NCBI GenBank assembly: GCA_025363575.1
Contig: JANYDM010000163.1
Coordinates: 1-23,482, forward strand
Origin: Betaproteobacteria bacterium
GTDB taxonomy: Bacteria > Pseudomonadota > Gammaproteobacteria > Burkholderiales > SG8-41
Reading direction: 5' to 3'
DNA length: 23,482 nt
The notes under the pieces: generated by a model
Database searches by the model: none
Told to the model about the DNA's origin: nothing
What the model saw: the letters and a program-made list of their open reading frames with translations, nothing else
In this document: positions 7,538 to 15,252 of the stretch, piece after piece
How positions within the stretch are numbered: the first letter of the stretch is position 1
Layout of the letters: each line of letters opens with the position of its first letter
Made by a program: the position numbers and the translations under genes

Positions 7538-8518
7538 TTATTTTGCTAACCCGACTTCCGTCAACGCGGAGTGGAACTGCTCGAACTCGGTCTTGAGATA
7601 TCGCTTCGCCGTTTCGCTGTTCATATACATGTCCTCGAACACGTTGTTGTCGAGGTCTTTCTTCCATTCGTCGGTCCTGGCGAGCCGCGCGATCACGCCG
7701 TCCCAGTACGCGATCTGCGCGACGGTCATGCCCTTGGGGCCCGCCAGCAGGCGCCAGTTGGTGATTCGAACGTCTATGCCCTGCTCTTTCCACGTCGGCA
7801 CATTCGCGAGCGCGCCGGTCAGGCGCTGCGGCGCGGTGACGCCGAGCACGCGCATCTTGCCCGCCGCGAGGAAAGGGATCACGTTGTTCGCGGCGGACGA
7901 AATGAGATCGACATGCCCGCCGAGCGTCGCAGTGACCGCTTCGCCGCCGCCCTGAAAGACGACGGTCTTCAATTTCTTCACGTCGCCGCCCGCCGCCTTC
8001 GCGATCAACGCGAAAGCGATGTGATTCGGACCGCCCGCACTGCTGCCGACCGAAGCGCTCACCGACGCGGAATCTTTTTTCAATCGTTCGATCAGGTCTT
8101 TGCCCGTTATCAGGGGAGATTCCGTCCGCACCGACAGCGCAACCGACTCGGAGTACATCATCGCCAGCGGCGTTATATCGGCATAACCGACAGCGCTGCG
8201 GCCGTTGATCTGATTGGTGAGCAGGGTCGTGTTCGCGATCTCGACATAATGCGCATCGCCAGCATGCTGGTTGAGATAGGCCCAACCCACCGCACCGCCG
8301 CCGCCCGGCTTGTTGACAACGGTGATCGGCGTTTCCACCAGGCGTTTGTCCGCGAGCAGGCGATTGAGCGTGCGCGCGGTCTTGTCCTGGCCGCCGCCGG
8401 CCCCGGTGCCGACGATGATCTCGACCGCCTTCTCGGGTTTCCATTGGGCAGGCGCCCCTTGGGCAAGCAAGACAGCGCCAGCGCTTATGAAAACCCCGAT
8501 ACATGTTTTGGTGTTCAT
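7538..8518 (-). CDS. Bug-family (TTT) periplasmic solute-binding protein
   Basis: A 326-residue periplasmic binding protein. A signal peptide covers residues 1 to about 25 (hydrophobic ISAGAVLLAQG, then APAQ before WKPEK). The mature part shows the Bug landmarks EIIVGTGAGGGQDKTARTL, NKPGGGGAVGWAYL, an SxGSSAGGPNHIAF loop and ATLGGHVDLISSAANNVIPFL. It should bind a small carboxylate and present it to a TctAB-type permease, but no permease gene is in the window. The ATG at 8516-8518 overlaps the stop codon of the upstream Gfo/Idh gene in an ATGA, which implies translational coupling. The open frame reaches back into that gene but has no signal peptide there. A homologue without a signal peptide lies divergently at 9682. 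Confidence 0.93.
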   Translation of the reverse strand: MNTKTCIGVFISAGAVLLAQGAPAQWKPEKAVEIIVGTGAGGGQDKTARTLNRLLADKRLVETPITVVNKPGGGGAVGWAYLNQHAGDAHYVEIANTTLLTNQINGRSAVGYADITPLAMMYSESVALSVRTESPLITGKDLIERLKKDSASVSASVGSSAGGPNHIAFALIAKAAGGDVKKLKTVVFQGGGEAVTATLGGHVDLISSAANNVIPFLAAGKMRVLGVTAPQRLTGALANVPTWKEQGIDVRITNWRLLAGPKGMTVAQIAYWDGVIARLARTDEWKKDLDNNVFEDMYMNSETAKRYLKTEFEQFHSALTEVGLAK

Positions 8519-9594
8519 GTCGTCAACGGCAGCTTTACTGCCTCTCCCGTTTTTAAAGAGCGCTCGATAGCGAGCGAAATCTCCAGGGCGCGGCGCGCGT
8601 CCTGCGGCGTGGCCAGCACGCATTCGCGGCCGGTCGACAAGTAGTCGAGCCAGGCGCGCGATTCCGACGCGACCGGCCCCTGGAATTCACCGAGCGCCCA
8701 GTCGCCCGGCGTGCCGCTGCCGAGGAACACCATGTTCACGTTATGGTCCGGGATGTAGACATGCGGCACGCCGACGTTGCTGTACATGAGCTGGTCGGTA
8801 TGGTCGTCGTCGAGGATCATCACGCCTTCGGTGCCGAGCAGCTCCACGCGCGCCGCGTGGCCGAGCGACGGATAATGCTGCGGCAGCGCGTAGCACACGC
8901 CGAAATTAACAACAGCGCCGTCGGCAAACGTGACGATGGCCCACGTGACGTCGTTGGTATTGTGGCCGGAGCCTTTCAGCACGCTGCCCTGGCCGCGCGC
9001 GAATACTTCGACTGCGGGATTGCCCGCGAGCAGCCAGTTCATGACGTCGATGTAATACGTGAGGCCCGACACCGAGCTGTTTTCGGGCAGTCGCTTCAGC
9101 GTCTGCATCGCCTGCGAGCGCGAGTTGTAAACGCGCGCGGCGCCGCCGGTCACGCGCCCCAGCCTGCCCTGGACGATCTGCTCCTTGGCCAGCAGATAGC
9201 GGTCCTTGTAGCGGCGGCTGAACCCTACGCGTAAATCGCCGCCGGCTTTGGCGACCGCCGCGATGATCTTGTCGGCTTCGGCGAGGTCGAGCGCGAGCGG
9301 CTTCTCGACCAGCACCGGCTTGCCGAGCTCCAGCGCCTGCATGATGGGCAGCGTGTGCTCGAGCTCTATGGTGGACACGATAACGGCGTTGACCTCGGGC
9401 CGCGATATCACCGCGAGATTGTCGCTGGAGTGAAACTGCGCGCCGGTGCGTGCCGCGAGCTTTTCCGCGCGCGCCGGGTCGCGGTCGGATACAGCGAGAA
9501 ATTTGACTGCCGGGTGCGCCGCCGCCATTACCGCGCGCAGCGTGCCGATCCGGCCTGAGCCAATTACAGCGATACCGAGTTCTTTGCGTTGCAA
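8515..9594 (-). CDS. Gfo/Idh/MocA family oxidoreductase
   Basis: A nucleotide-dependent oxidoreductase of about 359 residues with the GSGRIG Rossmann motif at residues 12-17 and the family signature lysine in VLVEKPLAL at about 94-102. A C-terminal dimerisation and substrate domain follows (from ARVYNSRSQ onward). Members oxidise sugars, inositols and other polyols, or act on trans-4-hydroxyproline-type and aromatic substrates; this one cannot be assigned. I take TTG at 9592-9594 as start. AAAAGGAAAAG precedes it, and the mature fold begins nine residues later. ATGs at 9648 and 9663 would add a poorly ordered tail running into the divergent promoter region. The stop overlaps the start of the Bug gene by four bases. 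The pairing suggests that the ligand of the binding protein is the substrate of this enzyme or related to it (inference). Confidence 0.88.
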   Translation of the reverse strand: MQRKELGIAVIGSGRIGTLRAVMAAAHPAVKFLAVSDRDPARAEKLAARTGAQFHSSDNLAVISRPEVNAVIVSTIELEHTLPIMQALELGKPVLVEKPLALDLAEADKIIAAVAKAGGDLRVGFSRRYKDRYLLAKEQIVQGRLGRVTGGAARVYNSRSQAMQTLKRLPENSSVSGLTYYIDVMNWLLAGNPAVEVFARGQGSVLKGSGHNTNDVTWAIVTFADGAVVNFGVCYALPQHYPSLGHAARVELLGTEGVMILDDDHTDQLMYSNVGVPHVYIPDHNVNMVFLGSGTPGDWALGEFQGPVASESRAWLDYLSTGRECVLATPQDARRALEISLAIERSLKTGEAVKLPLTT

Positions 9595-9681
9595 AATTTT
9601 CTTTTCCTTTTGATAAGGCGCCGGCTGCAAATGATAGCCGAAAGCCATGCTATAAAGCAGCATGCGATTTCGTCTGCTGCC

Positions 9682-10611
9682 ATGACTTCGTCAGCACACC
9701 ACGCGTGGCGCCCAGAACGCGAGGTCGAAATCGTCGCCGGCACGCCGCGCGGCGCGGGCCTCGACCGTACGGCGCGCGCGCTGGCCGCGGCGTTCGACGC
9801 AACGAAATTTCTCGACGTTCCAGTGCGCGTGACCAATTTGCCGGGCGACGCCAGCCGCCGGATCTGGAAGCATCTCGATCGTCATGTCGGCGACGCGCAC
9901 GTGCTCGTCATTACATCGCCGAATGTTACGGCCGATTATCTGACAGGGTTTTCAGCGTTCGATCACGACAGCTTCACGCCGCTCGCCATCCTGCACAACG
10001 AATTCCTTTCGTTTGTCGTGCGCGCGGATTCGCCGCTCAAAAGCGGCGGCGATTTGCTGCACATGCTGCGATCAGAAGCCGGCTCGCTCACAACGGCGGT
10101 GGCAACGTCGCGCGGCAATCCCAATCATATTGCACTCGCGAAGGTCGCGCTGCAGGCCGGCGGCGATGTGCACGCGCTGAAAGTGGTTCCTTTCGATTCG
10201 GCGCGCGATGCGATCGCGGACGTGATGGCCGGACGCACCGGATTGGCAGTCATTAGCGCTGCAAGCGCTGTCCCCGAGCTTGCGGCCGGCACGGCACGCG
10301 CACTCGCAGTTTCGGCATCAACGCGGCTGGGCGGCGAGTACGCGCGGACGCCGACGTGGCTGGAGCAAGGCGTCGATTGCGCCGTCGATGTATGGCGCGG
10401 CGCCGATGGGGCGCACGGATTGACACCCGACCACGTGGCATTCTGGAACGCTGCGCTGGCAGCGGCGACTGCCAGCGATGTGTGGAGTGCCGCGATTGAA
10501 CCTAATTTGTGGGCGCCGCTGTACTGCGATGGCGTCGCGCTCACCGCCCGGCTCGCTCGCGAGCGGGCTGCGATGAGCGAGATTCTGCGCGCCCTTGGCC
10601 TGCTCGCCTAG
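9682..10611 (+). CDS. Bug-like binding protein without signal peptide
   Basis: A 309-residue homologue of the Bug protein at 7538-8518. Shared landmarks, in order, are WRPEREVEIVAGTPRGAGLDRTARAL, HVGDAHVLVI, SRGNPNHIAL, VMAGRTGLAVISAASAVPELAAG, PTWLEQGVD and LTPDHVAFWNAAL. The protein begins with MTSSAHHAWRPE, exactly where a mature Bug protein begins, and no hydrophobic segment precedes it in any frame. Alternative starts at 9589 (TTG) or 9631 (ATG) add only hydrophilic residues and include two rare ATA codons, so I prefer 9682. No ribosome-binding site is visible. The ATG overlaps the stop of a seven-codon frame (9662-9685) in an ATGA. It should therefore stay in the cytosol, unlike nearly all relatives. 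It could be a ligand sensor or enzyme partner, or a decayed gene whose signal sequence was lost; the body is intact. Confidence 0.82.
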   Translation: MTSSAHHAWRPEREVEIVAGTPRGAGLDRTARALAAAFDATKFLDVPVRVTNLPGDASRRIWKHLDRHVGDAHVLVITSPNVTADYLTGFSAFDHDSFTPLAILHNEFLSFVVRADSPLKSGGDLLHMLRSEAGSLTTAVATSRGNPNHIALAKVALQAGGDVHALKVVPFDSARDAIADVMAGRTGLAVISAASAVPELAAGTARALAVSASTRLGGEYARTPTWLEQGVDCAVDVWRGADGAHGLTPDHVAFWNAALAAATASDVWSAAIEPNLWAPLYCDGVALTARLARERAAMSEILRALGLLA

Positions 10612-10705
10612 CGCACCCCGCAATTTCGCCCCGCTTTGCCCGCTATGCTATCCTTGCTGCCCCGCCCTAGTGGCTAACGCAGCAGCAATCGACAGGGCGA
10701 CTCGC

Positions 10706-11275
10706 ATGGATCCGGAGCAAAAAATGCGCATGGAAGTTCATGTTCACGGCACCGCATTCCTGTGCAAAGGGGTGCACCTCACGCAAGTCGAGCACGCGCT
10801 GCGCCCGTGGCTCGACTATCTCGAAGTCGATGCCATCGAAAAAGTGCAGAGCCTCGAGCGCGAAGAGCCCGGCATCCGCTTCGACCTGAAAGAACAGGCA
10901 CTGGACATGTGCTGGACAGGCGAAGTCGGACGCAGCTTCCAGGCGCGCCTGACCGAAGCATTCCAGGCGCTCGGCCCGCTCACGGAATACGCGTCCGAAA
11001 TAACGCTTACGTGCTACCACGACAGCGGCAAGGAAGAATTCCAACAGATCTTCATCGGACCGTCCGCCGAGGCGATCCACGAAATCCGCCGTCAATGCGT
11101 CGAAGAAGACCTCGCAGCGCTGCTGTCACCGCATTTCGACAAGGCACGCGTCGACCAGGTCGCGAGCATGGTCAACCAGATGTTCGACGACGAGTGGAAA
11201 CGCCGTCCCGCGGTCGAAGATCAGGTGGCTGCTCCAGTCCTGCAACCGCATCCGCGCAACCGGCATCTGCACTAG
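10706..11275 (+). CDS. Conserved protein of unknown function, betaproteobacterial type
   Basis: A soluble 189-residue protein that I recognise only as a conserved betaproteobacterial family of unknown role. The most distinctive part is the N-terminus, MRMEVHVHGTAFLCKGVHL, followed by LRPWLDYLEV, EEPGIRFD, MCWTGEVGRSFQ, GPLTEYASEI and a late segment VDQVASMVNQMFDDEWKR. It lacks a signal peptide and membrane spans. The ATG at 10706 has AGGG eight bases upstream; the ATG at 10724 has GGAG six bases upstream and is an equal alternative, making 183 residues. The open frame extends back to 10595 over the previous gene's stop, but without a start signal. A family B repeat separates it from the next gene. 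The 94-bp gap upstream holds pyrimidine-rich DNA and no strong promoter match. Confidence 0.85.
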   Translation: MDPEQKMRMEVHVHGTAFLCKGVHLTQVEHALRPWLDYLEVDAIEKVQSLEREEPGIRFDLKEQALDMCWTGEVGRSFQARLTEAFQALGPLTEYASEITLTCYHDSGKEEFQQIFIGPSAEAIHEIRRQCVEEDLAALLSPHFDKARVDQVASMVNQMFDDEWKRRPAVEDQVAAPVLQPHPRNRHLH

Positions 11276-11293
11276 ATCTTTTACCAAACCTCG

Positions 11294-11345
11294 GCCACAG
11301 AGGACACAGGGAACACAGAGAGAAGTGAACTGATTTCCTCTGTGG
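11294..11345. repeat. Inverted repeat, family B, second site
   Basis: GCCACAGAGGACACAGGGAA begins the left part at 11294. The ten bases CCACAGAGGA (11295-11304) pair exactly with TCCTCTGTGG (11336-11345), leaving a 31-nt loop. It is the same family as 1084-1217. It lies in the 103-bp gap between the two genes of unknown function and ends about 33 bp before the ATG at 11379, so it may affect read-through or translation there. Confidence 0.75.
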
Positions 11346-11378
11346 TTGATTGTTTTTGCCGTTTTCCCGCATTTGCCC

Positions 11379-11993
11379 ATGGATGAGATCGTCAAGCAGG
11401 GAATGGCCAAGTGGCCGAATGTGCCTTCGGTCTACGGCTGGTTGAGCCTCGACCGCCGCGGCCACTGGCTGATCAAAGGCGAACGCATCGCCAATGCCAT
11501 CGTCTCCGACTTCATCGGCCGCAATTACGAGCGTGACGAGCAGGGCCGCTGGTTTTTCCAGAATGGCCCGCAACGCGTTTTCATCTCGCTCGATTACACG
11601 CCGTTCGTCTACCGGCTAACGGGGAATGAGGGCGCCGGCGCGGAGCCGCGTATGGAAACGCACACCAAACACGCCGTGGAAAAAATCATCAGTGCGTGGA
11701 TAGACGAAACAGGCGTCGTGCTGATGGAAAGCGAGCACGGCGTCGGGCTCGTCGACGACCGCGACCTCGAGCGCCTGCTGGCGTCCTTCACTGACGCGCG
11801 CGGCAGATCGCTGACCGAAGACAGCATAGGCGCCGCCATCGAACTATTGCAGACCGGCGCGGGCGCCGACCTCGCATTCTGCTATGGCGCCGCCACCGTG
11901 CCAGTTGCGCCGATCGCGGCTGCTGAAGTTCCCGCGCGTTTCGGCTTCATGCCGCGGCCCGCGCAGCCCGCCGACCAGGAAGAGTGCTATTAG
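11379..11993 (+). CDS. Conserved protein of unknown function
   Basis: A 204-residue soluble protein that begins MDEIVKQGMAKWPNVPSVYG and continues WLSLDRRGHWLIKGE, FIGRNYERDEQGRWFFQNGP and QRVFISLDYTPFVYRL. I recall this pattern from short uncharacterised proteobacterial DUF proteins but cannot name the number with safety. The conserved W/F/N/G stretch RWFFQNGPQRVF is the most diagnostic part. The C-terminal tail is alanine/proline rich. The ATG at 11379 is preferred because the similarity starts there; the frame upstream comes from the repeat. No good ribosome-binding site is seen. Its TAG stop touches the ATG of the HAD phosphatase with no gap, so the two are translated together. Confidence 0.85.
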   Translation: MDEIVKQGMAKWPNVPSVYGWLSLDRRGHWLIKGERIANAIVSDFIGRNYERDEQGRWFFQNGPQRVFISLDYTPFVYRLTGNEGAGAEPRMETHTKHAVEKIISAWIDETGVVLMESEHGVGLVDDRDLERLLASFTDARGRSLTEDSIGAAIELLQTGAGADLAFCYGAATVPVAPIAAAEVPARFGFMPRPAQPADQEECY

Positions 11994-12788
11994 ATGAAAC
12001 CGCTCGCCGAATTGCCCCTGGACGCGCGCAAACTGCTGCGCGGCCTGCTGTTCGACATCGACGACACGCTGACGACCGATGGCCGCCTGACGGCCGCCGC
12101 CTACTCGGCGCTCGAAGCGTTGCAGCGCGCCGGCATGCTGACTATCGCGATCACCGGCCGTCCCGCCGGCTGGTGCGACCACATTGCGCGCATGTGGCCG
12201 GTCGATGCGGTCGTGGGCGAAAACGGGGCTTTCTATTTTCGCTACGACCACGCCGCGCACGTCATGCAGAAGCGCTACGTCGATGACGACGCGACGCGCG
12301 CCGGCTATCGGCAAAAACTGGCCGGCATTCGCGATCGCATACTCGCCGCCGTGCCGGGCGCGGCCGTGGCCGGTGATCAGCATTACCGCGAAGCGGACCT
12401 CGCCATCGACTATTGCGAAGACGTGCCGCGCCTGCCCGACGCCGACGTGGACAAAATCGCCGCCCTCATGCGCGCGGCCGGATTGACCGCCAAAGTGAGT
12501 TCTATCCACGTCAACGGCTGGTTCGGCGCGTACGACAAGCTCGCCATGACGCGCACGCTGCTGCGCGAATGTTTCGGCACCGACCTCGACGTGCGAAAAG
12601 TCGAATTCGTGTTCGCCGGCGACTCACCGAACGATGCGCCCATGTTCGCATTCTTTCCATACGCGGTGGGCGTCGCCAACATCAAGGCCTTCGCCGGCCG
12701 CATGGACGCGGCACCCGCGTACGTGACCCAAGCAGCGAGCGGCGCGGGCTTCTGCGAGCTTGCGGACTTGCTGTTGACGGCAAGATAA
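11994..12788 (+). CDS. HAD-superfamily hydrolase (class IIB-like phosphatase)
   Basis: A 264-residue HAD phosphatase with all four motifs: D21-I-D23-D-T (motif I; D21 nucleophile, D23 general acid), T54 in AITGRP (motif II), K182 in AYDKLAM (motif III) and GDSPNDAPMF at 209-218 (motif IV). The large cap between motifs II and III is the position used by class IIB enzymes such as mannosyl-3-phosphoglycerate, sucrose-phosphate and Cof-type phosphatases. It should dephosphorylate a small sugar or cofactor phosphate in the cytosol; the substrate is not readable. The ATG directly follows the TAG of the preceding gene, and threonine aldolase starts 23 bp downstream, so the three form one transcription unit. 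Confidence 0.92.
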   Translation: MKPLAELPLDARKLLRGLLFDIDDTLTTDGRLTAAAYSALEALQRAGMLTIAITGRPAGWCDHIARMWPVDAVVGENGAFYFRYDHAAHVMQKRYVDDDATRAGYRQKLAGIRDRILAAVPGAAVAGDQHYREADLAIDYCEDVPRLPDADVDKIAALMRAAGLTAKVSSIHVNGWFGAYDKLAMTRTLLRECFGTDLDVRKVEFVFAGDSPNDAPMFAFFPYAVGVANIKAFAGRMDAAPAYVTQAASGAGFCELADLLLTAR

Positions 12789-12811
12789 TTCAGGAAAAAC
12801 CGGAGAATACA

Positions 12812-13840
12812 ATGATCGACTTGCGCAGCGACACCATCACCAAGCCAACGGAGGCGATGCTCGCCGCCATGCAGGAGGCGACTTACGGCGACGATTCGCG
12901 CGACGGCGACCCCACCGTGCTGAAGCTCGAGGCGCTGGCGGCGGAGAAAACCGGCAAAGAGGCCGGTGCGTACATGCCGAGCGGAACCATGACGAATCTG
13001 GTCGCCATGCTCGCCCACACGCAGCGGGCGGGCGAAGTGCTGCTCGAAGAAGGCTCGCACACGTTGAGCTCGGAGCTGGGCGGCATCGGCGCGCTGGCGG
13101 GGCTTTTCTACCGCACGATTCCCGGCAAGCGCGGCGCGATGGACATCGATGTGCTGCGCGAAAAAGTCCGTGCCACGGGCCGCAATCAAATGGGCACTGC
13201 GCTCATCTGGATGGAAAACACGCACAACCGCGCGGGCGGCGCGGTGCTGCCGCTGGCGCATATGGCGGCGGTGCACAAGATCGCCAATGAGAACGGCGTG
13301 CCGGTACATGTCGATGGCGCGCGCTTGTTCAACGCAGCCGCCGCATTGAAAACGACTGCCAAAGAGGTTTCGGCGCATTGCGATAGTGTCTGCTTTTGCG
13401 TGTCGAAGGGTTTGTCCGCACCGGTCGGCTCGGTGCTTTGCGGCAGCAACGAATTTATCGAGAAGGCGCGCGCCTTCCGGCGCATGGTCGGCGGCAACAT
13501 GCGTCAGGCCGGTCCGCTCGCTGCCGCCGGCATAATCGCGCTTGAAAACATGGTCGAGCGTTTGTCCGAGGACCATCGGACCGCCAAGCGGCTGGCGGCC
13601 GGTCTGCACAAGATAGACGCGAGCATCGTCGACCCCGCGCTGGTCGAGACCAATCTCGTGCGCGTGTCAGTGCATGCAAGCGGCCGCCAGGGCGCGGAAT
13701 GGTCCGAGCAAATGAAGAAACGCGGCGTAATCGTCGGCGGTGGCACCTGGGACCTGCGCTTCGTCACGCACCGGCATGTGGTCGATGCCGACATCGACCA
13801 CGCCATCGGTGCTTTCGCGGAAGTCTGGAAAAGCAAATAA
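12812..13840 (+). CDS. ltaE: Low-specificity L-threonine aldolase
   Basis: A 342-residue PLP enzyme of fold type I, the usual length. It opens with the hallmark MIDLRSDTITKPTEAM and carries YGDDSRDGDPT, HVDGAR at 166-171 (D168 pairs with the PLP ring nitrogen) and K199 in CVSKGLSAPVGS as the Schiff-base lysine. It splits L-threonine or L-allo-threonine into glycine and acetaldehyde and can act on phenylserine-like beta-hydroxy amino acids. GGAG eight bases upstream supports the ATG at 12812. An apparent longer frame that begins at 12413 runs inside the HAD gene out of frame and should be ignored. It is the last gene of the group starting at 11379; a 107-bp gap separates it from cydA. Confidence 0.95.
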   Translation: MIDLRSDTITKPTEAMLAAMQEATYGDDSRDGDPTVLKLEALAAEKTGKEAGAYMPSGTMTNLVAMLAHTQRAGEVLLEEGSHTLSSELGGIGALAGLFYRTIPGKRGAMDIDVLREKVRATGRNQMGTALIWMENTHNRAGGAVLPLAHMAAVHKIANENGVPVHVDGARLFNAAAALKTTAKEVSAHCDSVCFCVSKGLSAPVGSVLCGSNEFIEKARAFRRMVGGNMRQAGPLAAAGIIALENMVERLSEDHRTAKRLAAGLHKIDASIVDPALVETNLVRVSVHASGRQGAEWSEQMKKRGVIVGGGTWDLRFVTHRHVVDADIDHAIGAFAEVWKSK

Positions 13841-13910
13841 AACCAACGAGGATACGGTTCCGATCGGACGCCTTGCACTTTCGACTTTATCGGCCGCCGT
13901 CCCGCTCCGG

Positions 13911-13938
13911 TTTATGAACGGAAAATTGCGCGTATCAT
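13911..13938 (+). promoter_or_regulatory. Possible cydAB promoter
   Basis: TATCAT at 13933-13938 matches the sigma-70 -10 at five of six positions; TTTATG at 13911-13916 is a poor -35 (three of six) at 16 bp. Transcription would start only a few bases before the ATG at 13948, giving an almost leaderless message, and indeed no ribosome-binding site precedes that ATG. No FNR- or ArcA-like dyad is clear in the 107-bp gap. Confidence 0.3.
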
Positions 13939-13947
13939 AGTTCGCGC

Positions 13948-15252
13948 ATGGACACCGACCTACTGCTGCTCGCCCGCGCGCAGTTCGGGCTGAACATCGG
14001 ATTTCATATTCTGTTTCCGACGCTGACTATCGCGCTCGGCTGGGTCCTGCTGTTTTTCCGCATTCAGTACGCGCGCACAGGCGACACCGCGTGGCTGGTG
14101 ACGTACAAATTGTGGACGAAAATTTTCGCGCTGTCCTTCGCGATGGGCGTGGTGACCGGCATCACGATGTCGTTCCAGTTCGGCACCAACTGGCCCGGCT
14201 ATATGCTGCACGTCGGCAATATCGCGGGGCCGCTCCTTGCGTACGAAGTATTGTTCGCGTTTTTCCTCGAGAGCACTTTCCTCGGCGTGATGCTGTTCGG
14301 CATGAACCGCGTCCCGTCGTGGGTGCATATATTCTCCTCGGCGATGGTGGCGATCGGCACGACTGTCTCGGCATTCTGGATACTCGCGCTAAACTCCTGG
14401 ATGCAGACGCCCTCCGGCCAGGTCATGGACGGCAATGCGCTGATCGCCGGCGACTGGTGGCAAGTAGTTTTCAACCCGTCACTGCCCTATCGCTTGACGC
14501 ACATGCTCATTGCGTCGGGCCTTACCACCGCGTTCGTGCTTTGTGGATTGTCTGCGTGGCGCCTGCTGCGGGCGCCTGCCGACGTGTCGGCGCGCAAAAC
14601 ACTGCGTACGGGCCTCCTGCTTGCCGCCGTGCTGGCGCCGGTGCAGATTTTCGCGGGCGACCAGCATGGCCTCAATACGCTCGAACACCAGCCCGCGAAA
14701 ATCGCGGCGATCGAGGCTTTGTGGCATACCGAAGCGGGCGCGCCGCTCGTTTTATTTGCCGTACCGAACCAAGACACGCAGCATAACGATTACTCGATCG
14801 AAGTACCGAAGCTGGCGAGCTTGATTCTCAAGCACGATCGCAACGCCGAGATAAAAGGCCTGGCGGATTTTGCGCCGAACACGCCTCCCGTGCTGCCGGT
14901 ATTTTTCGCTTTTCGCGTGATGGTCGGCATCGGCGTGCTGATGTTGCTGCTCGGGTGGACCGGCGCCTGGATCACGCGACGCGGGGCTTTGCCGCCGCGC
15001 TGGCTGCTCTGGACGTACGCGGGGACCACGTTCGCCGGCTGGGTCGCGACGCTCTCCGGCTGGCTGGTAACGGAAATCGGTCGCCAACCCTGGCTCGTTA
15101 CGGGGATCCTGAAGACGGCCGATGCCGCCGGCCACACACCCGGCCCCTTGCTCGGCGCCAGCCTCACCTCGTACATCATTGTGTACTCCGGGATGCTCAT
15201 CGCTTACATGGTCGTGCTCACGCACTTGGCGGGCAAGGGCGCGCAGACATGA
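13948..15252 (+). CDS. cydA: Cytochrome bd-type ubiquinol oxidase subunit I
   Basis: Subunit I of a bd-type quinol oxidase (434 residues, polytopic). H20 and H185 match the E. coli haem ligands H19 and H186, and M325 in AFRVMVGIG fits the third ligand. E100 and E108 correspond to the conserved proton-path glutamates, K251 and E256 match the quinol-binding pair K252 and E257, and the family motif GRQPW is at 378-382. The protein is about 90 residues shorter than E. coli CydA because the second half of the Q-loop is missing, as in short-Q-loop (CIO-type) oxidases, which are often cyanide-tolerant. It oxidises ubiquinol and reduces O2 to water at the inner membrane. Its TGA overlaps the ATG of cydB in an ATGA. 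Confidence 0.96.
   Translation: MDTDLLLLARAQFGLNIGFHILFPTLTIALGWVLLFFRIQYARTGDTAWLVTYKLWTKIFALSFAMGVVTGITMSFQFGTNWPGYMLHVGNIAGPLLAYEVLFAFFLESTFLGVMLFGMNRVPSWVHIFSSAMVAIGTTVSAFWILALNSWMQTPSGQVMDGNALIAGDWWQVVFNPSLPYRLTHMLIASGLTTAFVLCGLSAWRLLRAPADVSARKTLRTGLLLAAVLAPVQIFAGDQHGLNTLEHQPAKIAAIEALWHTEAGAPLVLFAVPNQDTQHNDYSIEVPKLASLILKHDRNAEIKGLADFAPNTPPVLPVFFAFRVMVGIGVLMLLLGWTGAWITRRGALPPRWLLWTYAGTTFAGWVATLSGWLVTEIGRQPWLVTGILKTADAAGHTPGPLLGASLTSYIIVYSGMLIAYMVVLTHLAGKGAQT

Noticed and set aside
12413..13840. A 475-codon open frame that looks like a fusion of an unknown domain with threonine aldolase
   Set aside because: Its first 133 codons run out of frame inside the HAD gene. GGAG before the ATG at 12812 and the hallmark MIDLRSDT start show the true gene.
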